Shown: piece by piece, positions 17,254 to 26,355 of the stretch
Layout: every line of letters begins with the position of its first letter
Numbering within the stretch: position 1 is the stretch's first letter
Origin: Ancylomarina longa
GTDB lineage: Bacteria > Bacteroidota > Bacteroidia > Bacteroidales > Marinifilaceae
Length of the DNA: 64,000 nucleotides
Assembly (NCBI RefSeq): GCF_003996985.1
Contig: NZ_RJJX01000010.1
Coordinates: 30,415 to 94,414, forward strand
Reading direction: 5' to 3'
Program-made: the position numbers and the translations under genes
The notes under the pieces: model-generated
Database searches by the model: none
What the model was told of the DNA's origin: nothing
Seen by the model: only the letters and a program-made list of their open reading frames with translations

Positions 17254-19263
17254 ATGGATTTTAAAATTGAATCACCATATAAACCTACAGGAGATCAACC
17301 CGAAGCTATTAAACAGCTTAAAGAAGGTTTGGAAAACGGAAATCCATACCAAACTCTTTTGGGAGTTACAGGATCAGGAAAAACCTTTACCATTGCCAAT
17401 GTAATTGAGCAAGTACAAAGACCAACACTCGTATTAAGTCACAACAAAACTTTGGCTGCTCAACTATATGGAGAATTTAAAAACTTTTTCCCAAATAATG
17501 CTGTTGAATATTTTGTTTCCTATTACGATTATTATCAGCCAGAAGCATATCTGCCAGTAACAGGAACCTACATAGAAAAGGATTTATCTATTAATGATGA
17601 AATTGAAAAACTTCGGTTAAGTACTTCCTCCTCCTTACTCTCGGGCAGGAAAGATGTCATTGTAGTCTCTTCTGTATCTTGTATTTACGGGATTGGAAAT
17701 CCTGAAGATTTTCATGCTAATGTCACCGAAATAAAAAAGGGACAAATCATTTCTCGAAACAAATTATTACATGCTTTTGTAGATGCTTTGTATACTAGAA
17801 ACGAGATCGAATTTGATCGCGGTGTATTTAGGGTAAAAGGTGATACAATTGATATTTTTCCCGCTTATGCAGATTTTGCTTATCGTATTATTTTTTGGGA
17901 TGATGAGATTGAAGAAATATACTCATTTGATCCTTTAAATGGTTTAAAAATAGAAAATTACGACCAAATTAAAATCTATCCTGCCAATATATTTGTAACG
18001 AGTAAAGACAGGGTTCAAACAGCAATTCATCAGATCCAGGACGATATGGTTGCTCAAGTAAAATTCCTAAAAGATATCGGAAAACACCTGGAAGCTAAAC
18101 GACTGGAGGAAAAGGTAAGTTTTGATTTAGAGATGATTCGGGAATTGGGACACTGCTCTGGTATCGAAAATTATTCACGTTATTTTGATGGCAGAAAAGC
18201 AGGTACCCGCCCCTTCTGTCTGATTGATTACTTCCCGGATGATTTTCTAATGATAATTGATGAAAGTCATGTTACCCTTCCTCAAGTTAGAGCGATGTAT
18301 GGAGGTGACCATTCCCGCAAGATTAACCTTGTGGATTATGGATTTCGCTTACCTTCAGCACTTGATAATCGTCCATTGCGATTTGAGGAATTTGAGGAGA
18401 TCACAGATCAAACTATTTATGTGAGTGCAACACCGGCAGACTATGAATTAGAAAAATGCGAAGGTGTTGTTGTAGAGCAAGTAATTCGTCCTACAGGATT
18501 ATTAGATCCTAAAATTGATGTTCGACCAAGCCTAAATCAAATCGATGACTTGATCGCAGAAATTAACGAACGAACAGAAAAAAACGAGCGCACTTTGGTC
18601 ACAACCTTAACTAAACGAATGGCTGAAGAGTTATCGGAATATTTTGCTAATTTAAATATTAGGTGTAGCTATATCCATTCCGATGTAGATACTTTAGATC
18701 GGGTGAAAATTATGGAAGATTTACGCAATGGTGTTTTTGATGTATTAATTGGGGTTAATTTATTGCGTGAAGGTCTGGATCTACCAGAAGTATCTTTAGT
18801 GGCAATATTAGATGCAGACAAGGAAGGATTCTTACGATCTACACGATCACTGGTTCAGACTTCGGGACGTGCAGCACGAAACATAAATGGACAAGTGATT
18901 ATGTATGCAGATAAAATAACAAAGTCGATGCAGGAAACAATTGATTCCACCAATCATAGACGAGAAAAACAATTAGCTTACAATTCCAAGTACGGAATCT
19001 CACCAAAACAAATTCAAAGATCAAAGAAAAGCATTCTAGAACAGGGCTATAGAGTGGTAGAAAATGCTTACAGCGGTCCGGAGTCAGTGGAAATTGCAGC
19101 AGATCCAATTATTCAATACATGAGTAAGTCCAGCCTTGAAAAGAGCATAGAAAAAACGAAAAAAGCCATGCAAAAGGCAGCTAAAGAATTAGACTTTCTG
19201 CAGGCTGCTCAATATCGAGATGAAATGTATAAGTTGCAAAAACTTTTAGAGAATAAACAATAA
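17254..19263 (+). CDS. uvrB: Excinuclease ABC subunit B
   Basis: UvrB is the damage-verifying helicase of nucleotide excision repair; it is loaded by UvrA and recruits UvrC. The 669-residue protein starts MDFKIESPYKPTGDQP. It has Walker A GVTGSGKT (37-44), the beta-hairpin region YYDYYQPEAYLP, the Walker B-type DESH, helicase motifs V and VI (GVNLLREGLDLPE, QTSGRAARN) and a C-terminal UVR domain (LDFLQAAQYRDEMYKL) for UvrC contact. The ORF is open for 37 more codons upstream, but that part holds the previous gene's terminator, so the start at 17254 is chosen. It is convergent with rpoD. Confidence 0.97.
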   Translation: MDFKIESPYKPTGDQPEAIKQLKEGLENGNPYQTLLGVTGSGKTFTIANVIEQVQRPTLVLSHNKTLAAQLYGEFKNFFPNNAVEYFVSYYDYYQPEAYLPVTGTYIEKDLSINDEIEKLRLSTSSSLLSGRKDVIVVSSVSCIYGIGNPEDFHANVTEIKKGQIISRNKLLHAFVDALYTRNEIEFDRGVFRVKGDTIDIFPAYADFAYRIIFWDDEIEEIYSFDPLNGLKIENYDQIKIYPANIFVTSKDRVQTAIHQIQDDMVAQVKFLKDIGKHLEAKRLEEKVSFDLEMIRELGHCSGIENYSRYFDGRKAGTRPFCLIDYFPDDFLMIIDESHVTLPQVRAMYGGDHSRKINLVDYGFRLPSALDNRPLRFEEFEEITDQTIYVSATPADYELEKCEGVVVEQVIRPTGLLDPKIDVRPSLNQIDDLIAEINERTEKNERTLVTTLTKRMAEELSEYFANLNIRCSYIHSDVDTLDRVKIMEDLRNGVFDVLIGVNLLREGLDLPEVSLVAILDADKEGFLRSTRSLVQTSGRAARNINGQVIMYADKITKSMQETIDSTNHRREKQLAYNSKYGISPKQIQRSKKSILEQGYRVVENAYSGPESVEIAADPIIQYMSKSSLEKSIEKTKKAMQKAAKELDFLQAAQYRDEMYKLQKLLENKQ

Positions 19264-19265
19264 AA

Positions 19266-19291
19266 AAAGCAGCTTCTCACGAAACTGCTTT
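19266..19291 (-). terminator. Terminator of rpoD
   Basis: AAAGCAG (19266-19272) pairs with CTGCTTT (19285-19291). On the minus strand a run of T follows. It lies in the 47-base gap between convergent uvrB and rpoD and may serve both. Confidence 0.65.
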
Positions 19292-19310
19292 AGTTATCTC
19301 AAGGGTAATA

Positions 19311-20171
19311 TTAACCCAAATATGACTTCAATAATTTACTTCTGGAAGTATGACGCAAACGACGAATCGCTTTTTCTTTAATTTGACGAACACGCTCCCG
19401 TGTCAAACCAAATTTCTCGCCAATTTCTTCCAATGTCATTTCTTGAATTCCAATACCGAAGAATAATTTAATGATATCGCTTTCTCTTTCTGTTAAAGTA
19501 GCCAATGCGCGATCAATTTCTTTGGTTAATGATTCATTCAAGAGGCTTCTGTCTGCAATTGGAGAATCATCATTCACCAATACATCCAACAAACTGTTAT
19601 CCTCTCCATCAACAAATGGAGCATCTACAGAGATATGACGACCAGAAACACGAAGAGTATCTGCAACTTTATCTGCAGGTAATTCTAAAGATTCTGCTAA
19701 TTCCTCTGGTGATGGCTTTCTTTCATGTTCTTGCTCGAATTTCGAAAATGCTTTGTTGATTTTATTCAACGAACCAACCTGGTTCAATGGTAATCGAACA
19801 ATTCGAGACTGCTCTGCCAAAGCCTGAAGAATTGACTGACGAATCCACCATACAGCATAAGATATGAACTTAAAACCACGAGTTTCATCAAACTTTTCTG
19901 CCGCTTTAATCAATCCAAGATTTCCTTCATTGATAAGATCAGGAAGGCTTAATCCTTGATTTTGATATTGCTTAGCTACAGAAACAACGAAACGCAAATT
20001 TGCTCTGGTTAATTTCTCCAAAGCTCTTTGGTCGCCTTTTTTGATTCGCTGCGCCAATTCAACTTCTTCTTCTACTGTAATAAGATCTTCTTTACCAATC
20101 TCTTGTAAGTACTTGTCTAATGAAGCACTCTCACGATTGGTAATTGATTTGGTTATCTTTAATTGTCTCAT
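19311..20171 (-). CDS. rpoD: Primary RNA polymerase sigma factor (RpoD/SigA type)
   Basis: The 286-residue length is typical of the Bacteroidota primary sigma factor, which lacks region 1.1 and the non-conserved insert. Region 1.2 ([16 protein letters not shown]), region 2 ([20 protein letters not shown], then [17 protein letters not shown] for -10 melting), region 3 and region 4.2 ([20 protein letters not shown]) are all present. This sigma recognises the TTTG / TAnnTTTG promoters seen in the window. Its own promoter (20198-20228) fits that pattern, so basal self-transcription is likely. It is a single gene between uvrB and htrA. Confidence 0.96.
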   Translation of the reverse strand: MRQLKITKSITNRESASLDKYLQEIGKEDLITVEEEVELAQRIKKGDQRALEKLTRANLRFVVSVAKQYQNQGLSLPDLINEGNLGLIKAAEKFDETRGFKFISYAVWWIRQSILQALAEQSRIVRLPLNQVGSLNKINKAFSKFEQEHERKPSPEELAESLELPADKVADTLRVSGRHISVDAPFVDGEDNSLLDVLVNDDSPIADRSLLNESLTKEIDRALATLTERESDIIKLFFGIGIQEMTLEEIGEKFGLTRERVRQIKEKAIRRLRHTSRSKLLKSYLG

Positions 20172-20197
20172 AGTCCCTTTTCATCGAAAATATGCCG

Positions 20198-20228
20198 CAA
20201 AATTAAACTATTTAATAAAAAATGTCAA
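20198..20228 (-). promoter_or_regulatory. rpoD promoter
   Basis: On the minus strand TTGACA (20223-20228) is followed, 20 bases after its TTG, by TAATTTTG (20198-20205). This matches the Bacteroidota -33/-7 consensus. Initiation near 20191 gives a leader of about 20 bases before the ATG at 20171. Confidence 0.7.
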
Positions 20229-20279
20229 CATTTTTTGTCATTTAATTCGAATTATTTCTATTTTTATAGCTTGTACTTA

Positions 20280-21725
20280 TTAATCATCTCTCAAAGAGAA
20301 GGCATAATACTTAACATTCCCATCTGGATAAATACCTGATATAAAAACGCCTCCATCTTTAACCTCCTGCAAAGCTTTTTGAATATCCTCTGTTTTATAG
20401 ATTGGCTTATCGTTAATTTTATAAATAATATATCCTTCTTTTATATTTTCATCTTTTAGCTTTCCACTTCGCAGATGCTTCACTTTTACTCCCCTATTAA
20501 TCTGAAGTCGATATTTTTCTTGCGAGGAAATTGGTTCAAACTCGGCTCCAAGAAAAGTTAAATCTTTAGATTTTACTATATTGGTATCTCCTAACCTGTT
20601 ACGTAAAACAAGATCTATTTGTTTCTTTTTTCCATCTCTTTTTATTACAATAGCAATATGATCGCCAGGATGAAATTTACTAACCTGCTCCTGAAGTTCC
20701 GAGCTAGAATTTACAACTTTTCCGTGTACATCCAAAATAATATCTCCCATCTTTATGCCAGCCTGTTCTGCAGCTCCATCAGTATTTATTCCGGCAACGT
20801 ACACTCCCTCAATCTTATCCACCCCAATTTTATCCGCCAGGTTAGCATCAATGGTTCTAATGGAAACACCAAGAAATGCTCTTTGCACTTCACCAAAGTC
20901 TTTTAAATCTCCCACCACTTTTTTAACAATTGTTACGGGAATCGCGAAAGAATAACCTGAATAAGAACCCGTTCTCGATTCAATAGCTGTATTAATACCA
21001 ACCAACCTACCTCTTGTATCGACTAAAGCTCCTCCACTATTTCCTGGATTAACAGCGGCATCAGTCTGTAAGAAAGACTCAATACTCATTTGATTTCCCG
21101 AAAGGCCCAAAGTCCTGGCTTTTGCACTTATAATACCTGCAGTTACTGTAGAAGTTAAATTAAAAGGATTACCAACTGCAAGAACCCACTCTCCTAATTT
21201 CAAATCATCAGAATTTCCCATTTCAAGGTAAGGAAGATCCTTTTCATCGATCTTCAACAATGCTAAATCTGTATATGGATCCTGTCCAACTAATTTGGCC
21301 TCGTAGGATCGCTTATCATACAATACAACGTTTATTAGATTTGAACCTCTAACGACGTGATTATTTGTAACAATATAACCATCCGAAGAAATTATCACCC
21401 CAGAACCAGAACCAAGACTGGGAGCATGTTGATAATTTCTCTCAGCATTACCAAAAAGAAAATCGTAAAACGGATTCGATTGATATTCTTCGTTTGAATA
21501 AAGTGTTTTTACATGAACTACAGATTTTACAGATATTGCAGCCGCCTCTGTCAGATCAACAGAATTCCCTCCAGAAGCAGAATGACTAGCCAATTGCACT
21601 GTATTGGGTTCTGAAACAGCAATGATTTTTTTTTCGTGATTCGCAAATAAAATAAATAATAAAACAGCAACAACTCCACCCACTACAGCGGTTAAAATTC
21701 TTCCAAGAAATAATTTTGTTTTCAT
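20280..21725 (-). CDS. DegP/HtrA-type periplasmic serine protease
   Basis: The 481-residue protein has an N-terminal signal/anchor (about 8-28), a trypsin-like domain with the triad His123 (NNHVV), Asp153 (TDLALLK) and Ser230 (NPGNSGGAL), and then two PDZ domains. The first PDZ starts near RAFLGVSIRT and the second near LTFLGAEFEP. This is the Do/DegP family that degrades or chaperones misfolded envelope proteins. It lies divergent from dapF with a 244-base spacer. No sigma-E-type gene is nearby, and I see no clear stress promoter. Confidence 0.93.
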   Translation of the reverse strand: MKTKLFLGRILTAVVGGVVAVLLFILFANHEKKIIAVSEPNTVQLASHSASGGNSVDLTEAAAISVKSVVHVKTLYSNEEYQSNPFYDFLFGNAERNYQHAPSLGSGSGVIISSDGYIVTNNHVVRGSNLINVVLYDKRSYEAKLVGQDPYTDLALLKIDEKDLPYLEMGNSDDLKLGEWVLAVGNPFNLTSTVTAGIISAKARTLGLSGNQMSIESFLQTDAAVNPGNSGGALVDTRGRLVGINTAIESRTGSYSGYSFAIPVTIVKKVVGDLKDFGEVQRAFLGVSIRTIDANLADKIGVDKIEGVYVAGINTDGAAEQAGIKMGDIILDVHGKVVNSSSELQEQVSKFHPGDHIAIVIKRDGKKKQIDLVLRNRLGDTNIVKSKDLTFLGAEFEPISSQEKYRLQINRGVKVKHLRSGKLKDENIKEGYIIYKINDKPIYKTEDIQKALQEVKDGGVFISGIYPDGNVKYYAFSLRDD

Positions 21726-21915
21726 TTTGTAATTACTTTTATTTTTAACGATTTAAATTCCTCCTTATTGTAGTTCTTTTACACTTATATCCCAACAAAG
21801 TAAGGTGAAAGCAAAGATTTTACCTCTTGTCAAAAAATTAAACTTTTAATCTGTTGGAAAAGGAGTAATACCAATAAGATTCTTACTTTTATTACAATTT
21901 TAACGATATAACTTC

Positions 21916-21951
21916 ATAAGTGTTCACTCATTTTCAGGTTTTAACACTTAT
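21916..21951 (+). promoter_or_regulatory. Inverted repeat in the dapF upstream region
   Basis: ATAAGTGTT (21916-21924) and AACACTTAT (21943-21951) are perfect inverted copies separated by 18 bases, ending 18 bases before the dapF ATG. It could be an operator or a leader hairpin that limits translation. It does not match an intrinsic terminator or a known riboswitch. Confidence 0.3.
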
Positions 21952-21969
21952 TAACAATATTTAGACATA

Positions 21970-22755
21970 ATGCAACTCAATTTCTTTAAGTATCAAGGTA
22001 CTGGAAATGACTTTATACTAATTGACAATCGCGATTTCATCATCGATTCAAAGGACATATCATTAATTGAGAAAATTTGTGATCGGCGCTTTGGTGTAGG
22101 GGGTGATGGTTTAATGCTTTTAGAAAATGAAGAAAACTTTGATTTCCGCATGAGATATTTTAACTCAAATGGAAAAGAAGCAAGTATGTGTGGAAATGGC
22201 GGAAGATGTATTGTTGCTTTTGCATATCATCTTGGAATAATTACAGATTCAACGAGTTTTATAGCTGTTGACGGAGAACATAAAGCAAAAATACTGAACA
22301 ATAAAAAGGAACTCTTGATTTCCTTACAAATGCAAAATATCTCTAAACTAGAAATCGGTGAAGATTATTTTTATCTAAATACAGGATCACCTCATTTTGT
22401 GAAATTTATTCCAAATCACAACAATTTTGACACCTATTCCGAAGGTCGGAAAATCAGAAATAACGACCGGTTTAAAAAGGAAGGTACAAATGTAAATTTC
22501 GTTTCTTTTCAAGATGATTCCATAATGGTTAGTACATTTGAAAGAGGAGTAGAAGACGAAACTTATTCTTGTGGTACTGGAGTAGTGGCAGCTGCCATTA
22601 GTGCAAGTTTTAAAACAAAGAATCAAAGTTTTAAAATCATAACCAAGGGAGGTAATTTAAAAGTTAATTTCGAAAAAATAGATTCCCAAAATATAAAAGA
22701 AATTTGGTTAACTGGTCCGGCTAAGTACGTATTTACAGGAAAGTTTAACTTATAA
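21970..22755 (+). CDS. dapF: Diaminopimelate epimerase
   Basis: DapF converts LL- to meso-diaminopimelate for lysine and peptidoglycan synthesis. The 261-residue protein has both active-site cysteines: Cys74 in SMCGNGGRC and Cys201 in YSCGTGVVAA. It also has the substrate-binding GTGNDFILID near the N terminus and DTYSEGRKIRNNDRF/EGTNVNF in the middle. It acts in the cytoplasm as a cofactor-free racemase. The hybrid kinase downstream starts 116 bases later and is functionally unrelated. Confidence 0.95.
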   Translation: MQLNFFKYQGTGNDFILIDNRDFIIDSKDISLIEKICDRRFGVGGDGLMLLENEENFDFRMRYFNSNGKEASMCGNGGRCIVAFAYHLGIITDSTSFIAVDGEHKAKILNNKKELLISLQMQNISKLEIGEDYFYLNTGSPHFVKFIPNHNNFDTYSEGRKIRNNDRFKKEGTNVNFVSFQDDSIMVSTFERGVEDETYSCGTGVVAAAISASFKTKNQSFKIITKGGNLKVNFEKIDSQNIKEIWLTGPAKYVFTGKFNL

Positions 22756-22871
22756 CCTTAACCTTTCATTTTTCACAAGGCAATAAAGTTAAATCTGCTG
22801 GAAATTTATTAACTATTGATTTCTTGCATTTTAGTCAACAAAAGGCAATTCTTATAAAGCAAAATCTTAAC

Positions 22872-25688
22872 ATGAAATATATATTTGGTAAAATCTTTGA
22901 AGATAAAAGTATATCCAAAGTATTTTTGATTTCCTTACTCTCCACATCCTTTCTACTAATTATCACCTTAGGTATATTTTGGATACAACAAGAAATTCAG
23001 AAGTTTGATGAAGAATCTACAAAAGTTCAAGCAAACTTTTTTAAAAATCAAGAAAAAACCTTACAGCACGAAACTCAAACATTAATTAATTTCATAGAAA
23101 ACGAACGTCGACAAACTAGAAACCTACTAAAAAAAGATATTCGCAACCGCGTTCATGAAGCACATTCCATTGCAACAAATCTTTATGAAAATTATAAAGA
23201 TCAGCTTCCTGATGAGGATTTAAAAAAACTAATTGTAGATGCCTTAAGATCCGTTAGATTCAATGATGGAGAAGGGTTTTTCTACATCAACAATTTAGAT
23301 GGATCTGTTATTATGGATCCTAAACAACCATCTATGGAAGGAGAAAATAGACTTTCGTTAAAGGATGTTTATGGAATGCCAATCATTCAAAATGAGATTA
23401 AAACGGCAAAAAGCAAACAGGAAGGTTATTCCAACTATTCGTGGCAAAAAGATGACGAACAAAAAATATATCCCAAAATATCATTTGTAAAACTCTTTAA
23501 ACCTTACAATTGGTATATTGGATGTACGCAATATGTTGAAAAATACAAAACTGAGATCCAAAAGAAAATTCTAAATAAAATAACAGATTTAAGATTTGAT
23601 GATAGTATAACCATAGCGGTTTTCAGCTTTGATGGAACATGCCTTGCTCACAGTAGAAAAGACCTAATTGGGAAAAATTTATGGTACACCAAGGATCATG
23701 ATAAAAAAATGATTGTTCAAGAATTTATTACCAGAGGCACAGATGAAAACGGGGGATTTATAAGGTATTCTGATCCTTTCCAACAAGATACTTCTAAATA
23801 TTTATCCAAATTAATGTATGCGAAATCTTTTAAAGATTGGCAATGGGTCATTGGATCCGGAGTACACACTGATGAGCTTAACCGTTCTATTGCTCGAAAA
23901 AAGTCAGAACTTAAGGCTAGCGTTAATAACTATATTCTAAAAGCTTGCATCATTTTACTATTAACTAGTATTTTGATTGGTTTTCTCACTCGCTTTATGA
24001 TTAAAATTAGCAAATCCGGACTAAATGTATTCACTAAATTTTATGAGAAAGCAGCTTCCAAGTCTATATTAATTGATACCACTACGCTTCACTTCAAAGA
24101 GTTCAAGCGCCTTGGACAACTCGCTAATCAAATGATTCTAAAACGGCAAGAAACGGAACACCAACTAAATATCGAAACAGCTTATTTTGAACAACTTTTT
24201 GAAAATTCGCCAGAAGCAATTGCAATTACAGATAATGAAAGCAAAGGAATAAAAATCAATCGACAGTTTACCAATATCTTTGGATATACAAAAGAAGATA
24301 TTGACGGTGTTGTAATTGATTCTTTACTCGCAGATGAATCAAAGAAAGAGGAGGCTAAGAATCTGAACGCAATGACATCCAAAGGTCAATTAATTGAAAT
24401 TGAGACCAAAAGAAGATGTAAAAATGGTGAATTTATTGATGTCTCTATTATGGGAAACCCAATTTTAATTGAAGGAAAGTCAATAGCTATTTTTGCTATT
24501 TACCGAAACATCACACAACGGAAAGAATACGAACAGCATTTAACAGAAGCCAGACATAAAGCGGAAGAATCAGACAAGTTAAAATCTGCATTTCTAGCTA
24601 ACATGTCACATGAAATAAGAACACCTATGAATCACATTCTTGGGTTTACTGATCTTATCAGCAATCAGGATATTGAGAATGAAGACCGTCAGGAATATGC
24701 TGAACTTATTAAGCAAAGTGGCAATAGTTTACTTCAGTTAATCAACAACATTATCGACTTATCAAAAATCGAGTCTAAACAGATTAAATTAAACAAACAA
24801 AAAATAAGTATTAATCGAATCTTATCCTCATTATACGAAAAGTACTATCACCATAAGAATACTATTCAAAAGTCTCATCTTATATTAAAAATTCAGAAAG
24901 CATTAAGTGATAAAGATTCTGTCATCATTTCTGATGCTCATCGTTTGGAACAATTGCTTTCTAATTTAATTGAGAATGCGATAAAATTCACAAATGAGGG
25001 ATCTGTGGAATTTGGTTATCATCTAAAAGATCAAAAAACTATTGAATTTTTCGTGAAAGATACCGGTATAGGCATCCCTAAGTCTGCTATTCAAAATATT
25101 TTTCAACTTTTCAGACAATTTGATGGATCAGATACAAGACAATTTGGAGGAACAGGTCTTGGTTTAACCATTTCTCAGCGTTTAGCAGAGTTATTAGGAG
25201 GCGAAATTAGTGTGAAGTCTGAAGAAAATAAAGGAACTTCATTTTATGTCAGTCTTCCCTATATTCAAAATTACAAACTTGATCAATCTTCTGAAATCGG
25301 GAAGGAAAAACTATATGACTGGAGTGGAAAGAAAATTTTAATAGTGGATGATGAGAAAAATAATTATGCATTTTTCAAGGCTAGTTTAACTAAAACCAAT
25401 GCTGAAATTATTTGGGCAAAAAATGGAATAGAGGCAATATCCTTTTGCGAAAAGGTAAAGGTAGACATGATTCTTATGGACATACAAATGCCTGTGATGA
25501 ATGGATACGAAGCAACTAAGCAAATTAAATTGCAGAATGCTCAAATTCCAATTATCGGACAAACCTCTTTTGTTCAAAAAGAATACAAGCAAAAAGTTAT
25601 GGATGCCGGATGCGACGATTATCTCACAAAACCAATAAAATCAAGTGTTCTACTTGAATCAATCAATAAACAATTCTTCATTAATTAA
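22872..25688 (+). CDS. Cache-PAS hybrid sensor histidine kinase with receiver domain
   Basis: The 938-residue protein starts with a membrane helix (about 15-38), then a long periplasmic part with two Cache-type modules (FNDGEGFFYINNLDGSVIMD; later DSITIAVFSFDGTCLAH), and a second helix near 350-375. In the cytoplasm follow a PAS domain (FENSPEAIAITDNES), HisKA with His580 in [11 protein letters not shown], an HATPase domain ([10 protein letters not shown]) and a receiver with phosphoacceptor Asp870 in LILMDIQMP. It senses a small extracellular ligand and phosphorylates its own receiver. It has no DNA-binding output, so a phosphotransfer or partner protein is needed. The ORF opens at a TTG 16 codons earlier; the ATG at 22872 is better. 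It overlaps the convergent LOG gene by 4 bases. Confidence 0.9.
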   Translation: MKYIFGKIFEDKSISKVFLISLLSTSFLLIITLGIFWIQQEIQKFDEESTKVQANFFKNQEKTLQHETQTLINFIENERRQTRNLLKKDIRNRVHEAHSIATNLYENYKDQLPDEDLKKLIVDALRSVRFNDGEGFFYINNLDGSVIMDPKQPSMEGENRLSLKDVYGMPIIQNEIKTAKSKQEGYSNYSWQKDDEQKIYPKISFVKLFKPYNWYIGCTQYVEKYKTEIQKKILNKITDLRFDDSITIAVFSFDGTCLAHSRKDLIGKNLWYTKDHDKKMIVQEFITRGTDENGGFIRYSDPFQQDTSKYLSKLMYAKSFKDWQWVIGSGVHTDELNRSIARKKSELKASVNNYILKACIILLLTSILIGFLTRFMIKISKSGLNVFTKFYEKAASKSILIDTTTLHFKEFKRLGQLANQMILKRQETEHQLNIETAYFEQLFENSPEAIAITDNESKGIKINRQFTNIFGYTKEDIDGVVIDSLLADESKKEEAKNLNAMTSKGQLIEIETKRRCKNGEFIDVSIMGNPILIEGKSIAIFAIYRNITQRKEYEQHLTEARHKAEESDKLKSAFLANMSHEIRTPMNHILGFTDLISNQDIENEDRQEYAELIKQSGNSLLQLINNIIDLSKIESKQIKLNKQKISINRILSSLYEKYYHHKNTIQKSHLILKIQKALSDKDSVIISDAHRLEQLLSNLIENAIKFTNEGSVEFGYHLKDQKTIEFFVKDTGIGIPKSAIQNIFQLFRQFDGSDTRQFGGTGLGLTISQRLAELLGGEISVKSEENKGTSFYVSLPYIQNYKLDQSSEIGKEKLYDWSGKKILIVDDEKNNYAFFKASLTKTNAEIIWAKNGIEAISFCEKVKVDMILMDIQMPVMNGYEATKQIKLQNAQIPIIGQTSFVQKEYKQKVMDAGCDDYLTKPIKSSVLLESINKQFFIN

Positions 25689-26251
25689 TCCATCTTGGAT
25701 GGGATAGAGTTGCTACTATTAGTATAAATATAATCAAGTGCAGCCTGCGATGAATTTACAAATTTATAGAGTTTGCGATAATTATCATCTGCGAAACCTT
25801 GATCATATGCTTGTTCAAATTGCAAGTACATTGGGTTATAAAAACCATTTGTATTGACTATTACAATAGGATTTTGGTGATAACTCAATTGTTTAAGAGT
25901 GATTACCTCCATAAGTTCTTCCAGGGTACCAAATCCGCCAGGTAAAGCAATAAATGCATCTGCCTTATCTTGCAAAATCTTTTTCCGCTCCATCATATCC
26001 GAAGTGACAACCAACTCATCCAAGTCATCCGCAGCAATACCTTTGTTTTTTATTGATTCAGGAATTACACCAATCACTCTAGCTCCGAAAGACTGTGCTG
26101 TCTTAGCAAGCTCATTCATTAATCCGACATTTGTTCCTCCATATATCAATTGATGTCCTCCTCTGCCAATAGCAGATCCAAGATCTCTGGCTTCTTTAAA
26201 ATAAATTTCACCTACAAAATTACTGGATGAACAAAACACGCATATATTCAT
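25685..26251 (-). CDS. LOG-family protein (cytokinin riboside phosphoribohydrolase-like)
   Basis: The 188-residue Rossmann-fold protein has the LOG signature ALPGGFGTLEELMEV with the PGGxGTxxE nucleotide and catalytic motif, plus the N-terminal VFCSSSNFVG and YGGTNVGLM blocks. Members release the base from nucleoside 5'-monophosphates, including cytokinin precursors and AMP; the physiological role in bacteria is unclear. Length and start match the family. Its stop codon interlocks with that of the hybrid kinase on the other strand. Confidence 0.88.
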   Translation of the reverse strand: MNICVFCSSSNFVGEIYFKEARDLGSAIGRGGHQLIYGGTNVGLMNELAKTAQSFGARVIGVIPESIKNKGIAADDLDELVVTSDMMERKKILQDKADAFIALPGGFGTLEELMEVITLKQLSYHQNPIVIVNTNGFYNPMYLQFEQAYDQGFADDNYRKLYKFVNSSQAALDYIYTNSSNSIPSKMD

Positions 26252-26300
26252 TTTCTTATTATTAAGGATTATTAAAAATAAAAACTTAAATGCTAATAAT

Positions 26301-26336
26301 AAAAAAGCCCTCGAGTAATCTACTCAAGGGCTTTTG
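26301..26336 (-). terminator. Terminator of gyrB
   Basis: AAAAGCCCT with CGAGTA pairs with TACTC and AAGGGCTTTT across a three-base loop (26303-26335). A T-rich run follows on the minus strand. It lies 20 bases past the gyrB stop. Confidence 0.85.
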
Positions 26337-26355
26337 AAATATTCAATAATTACTA

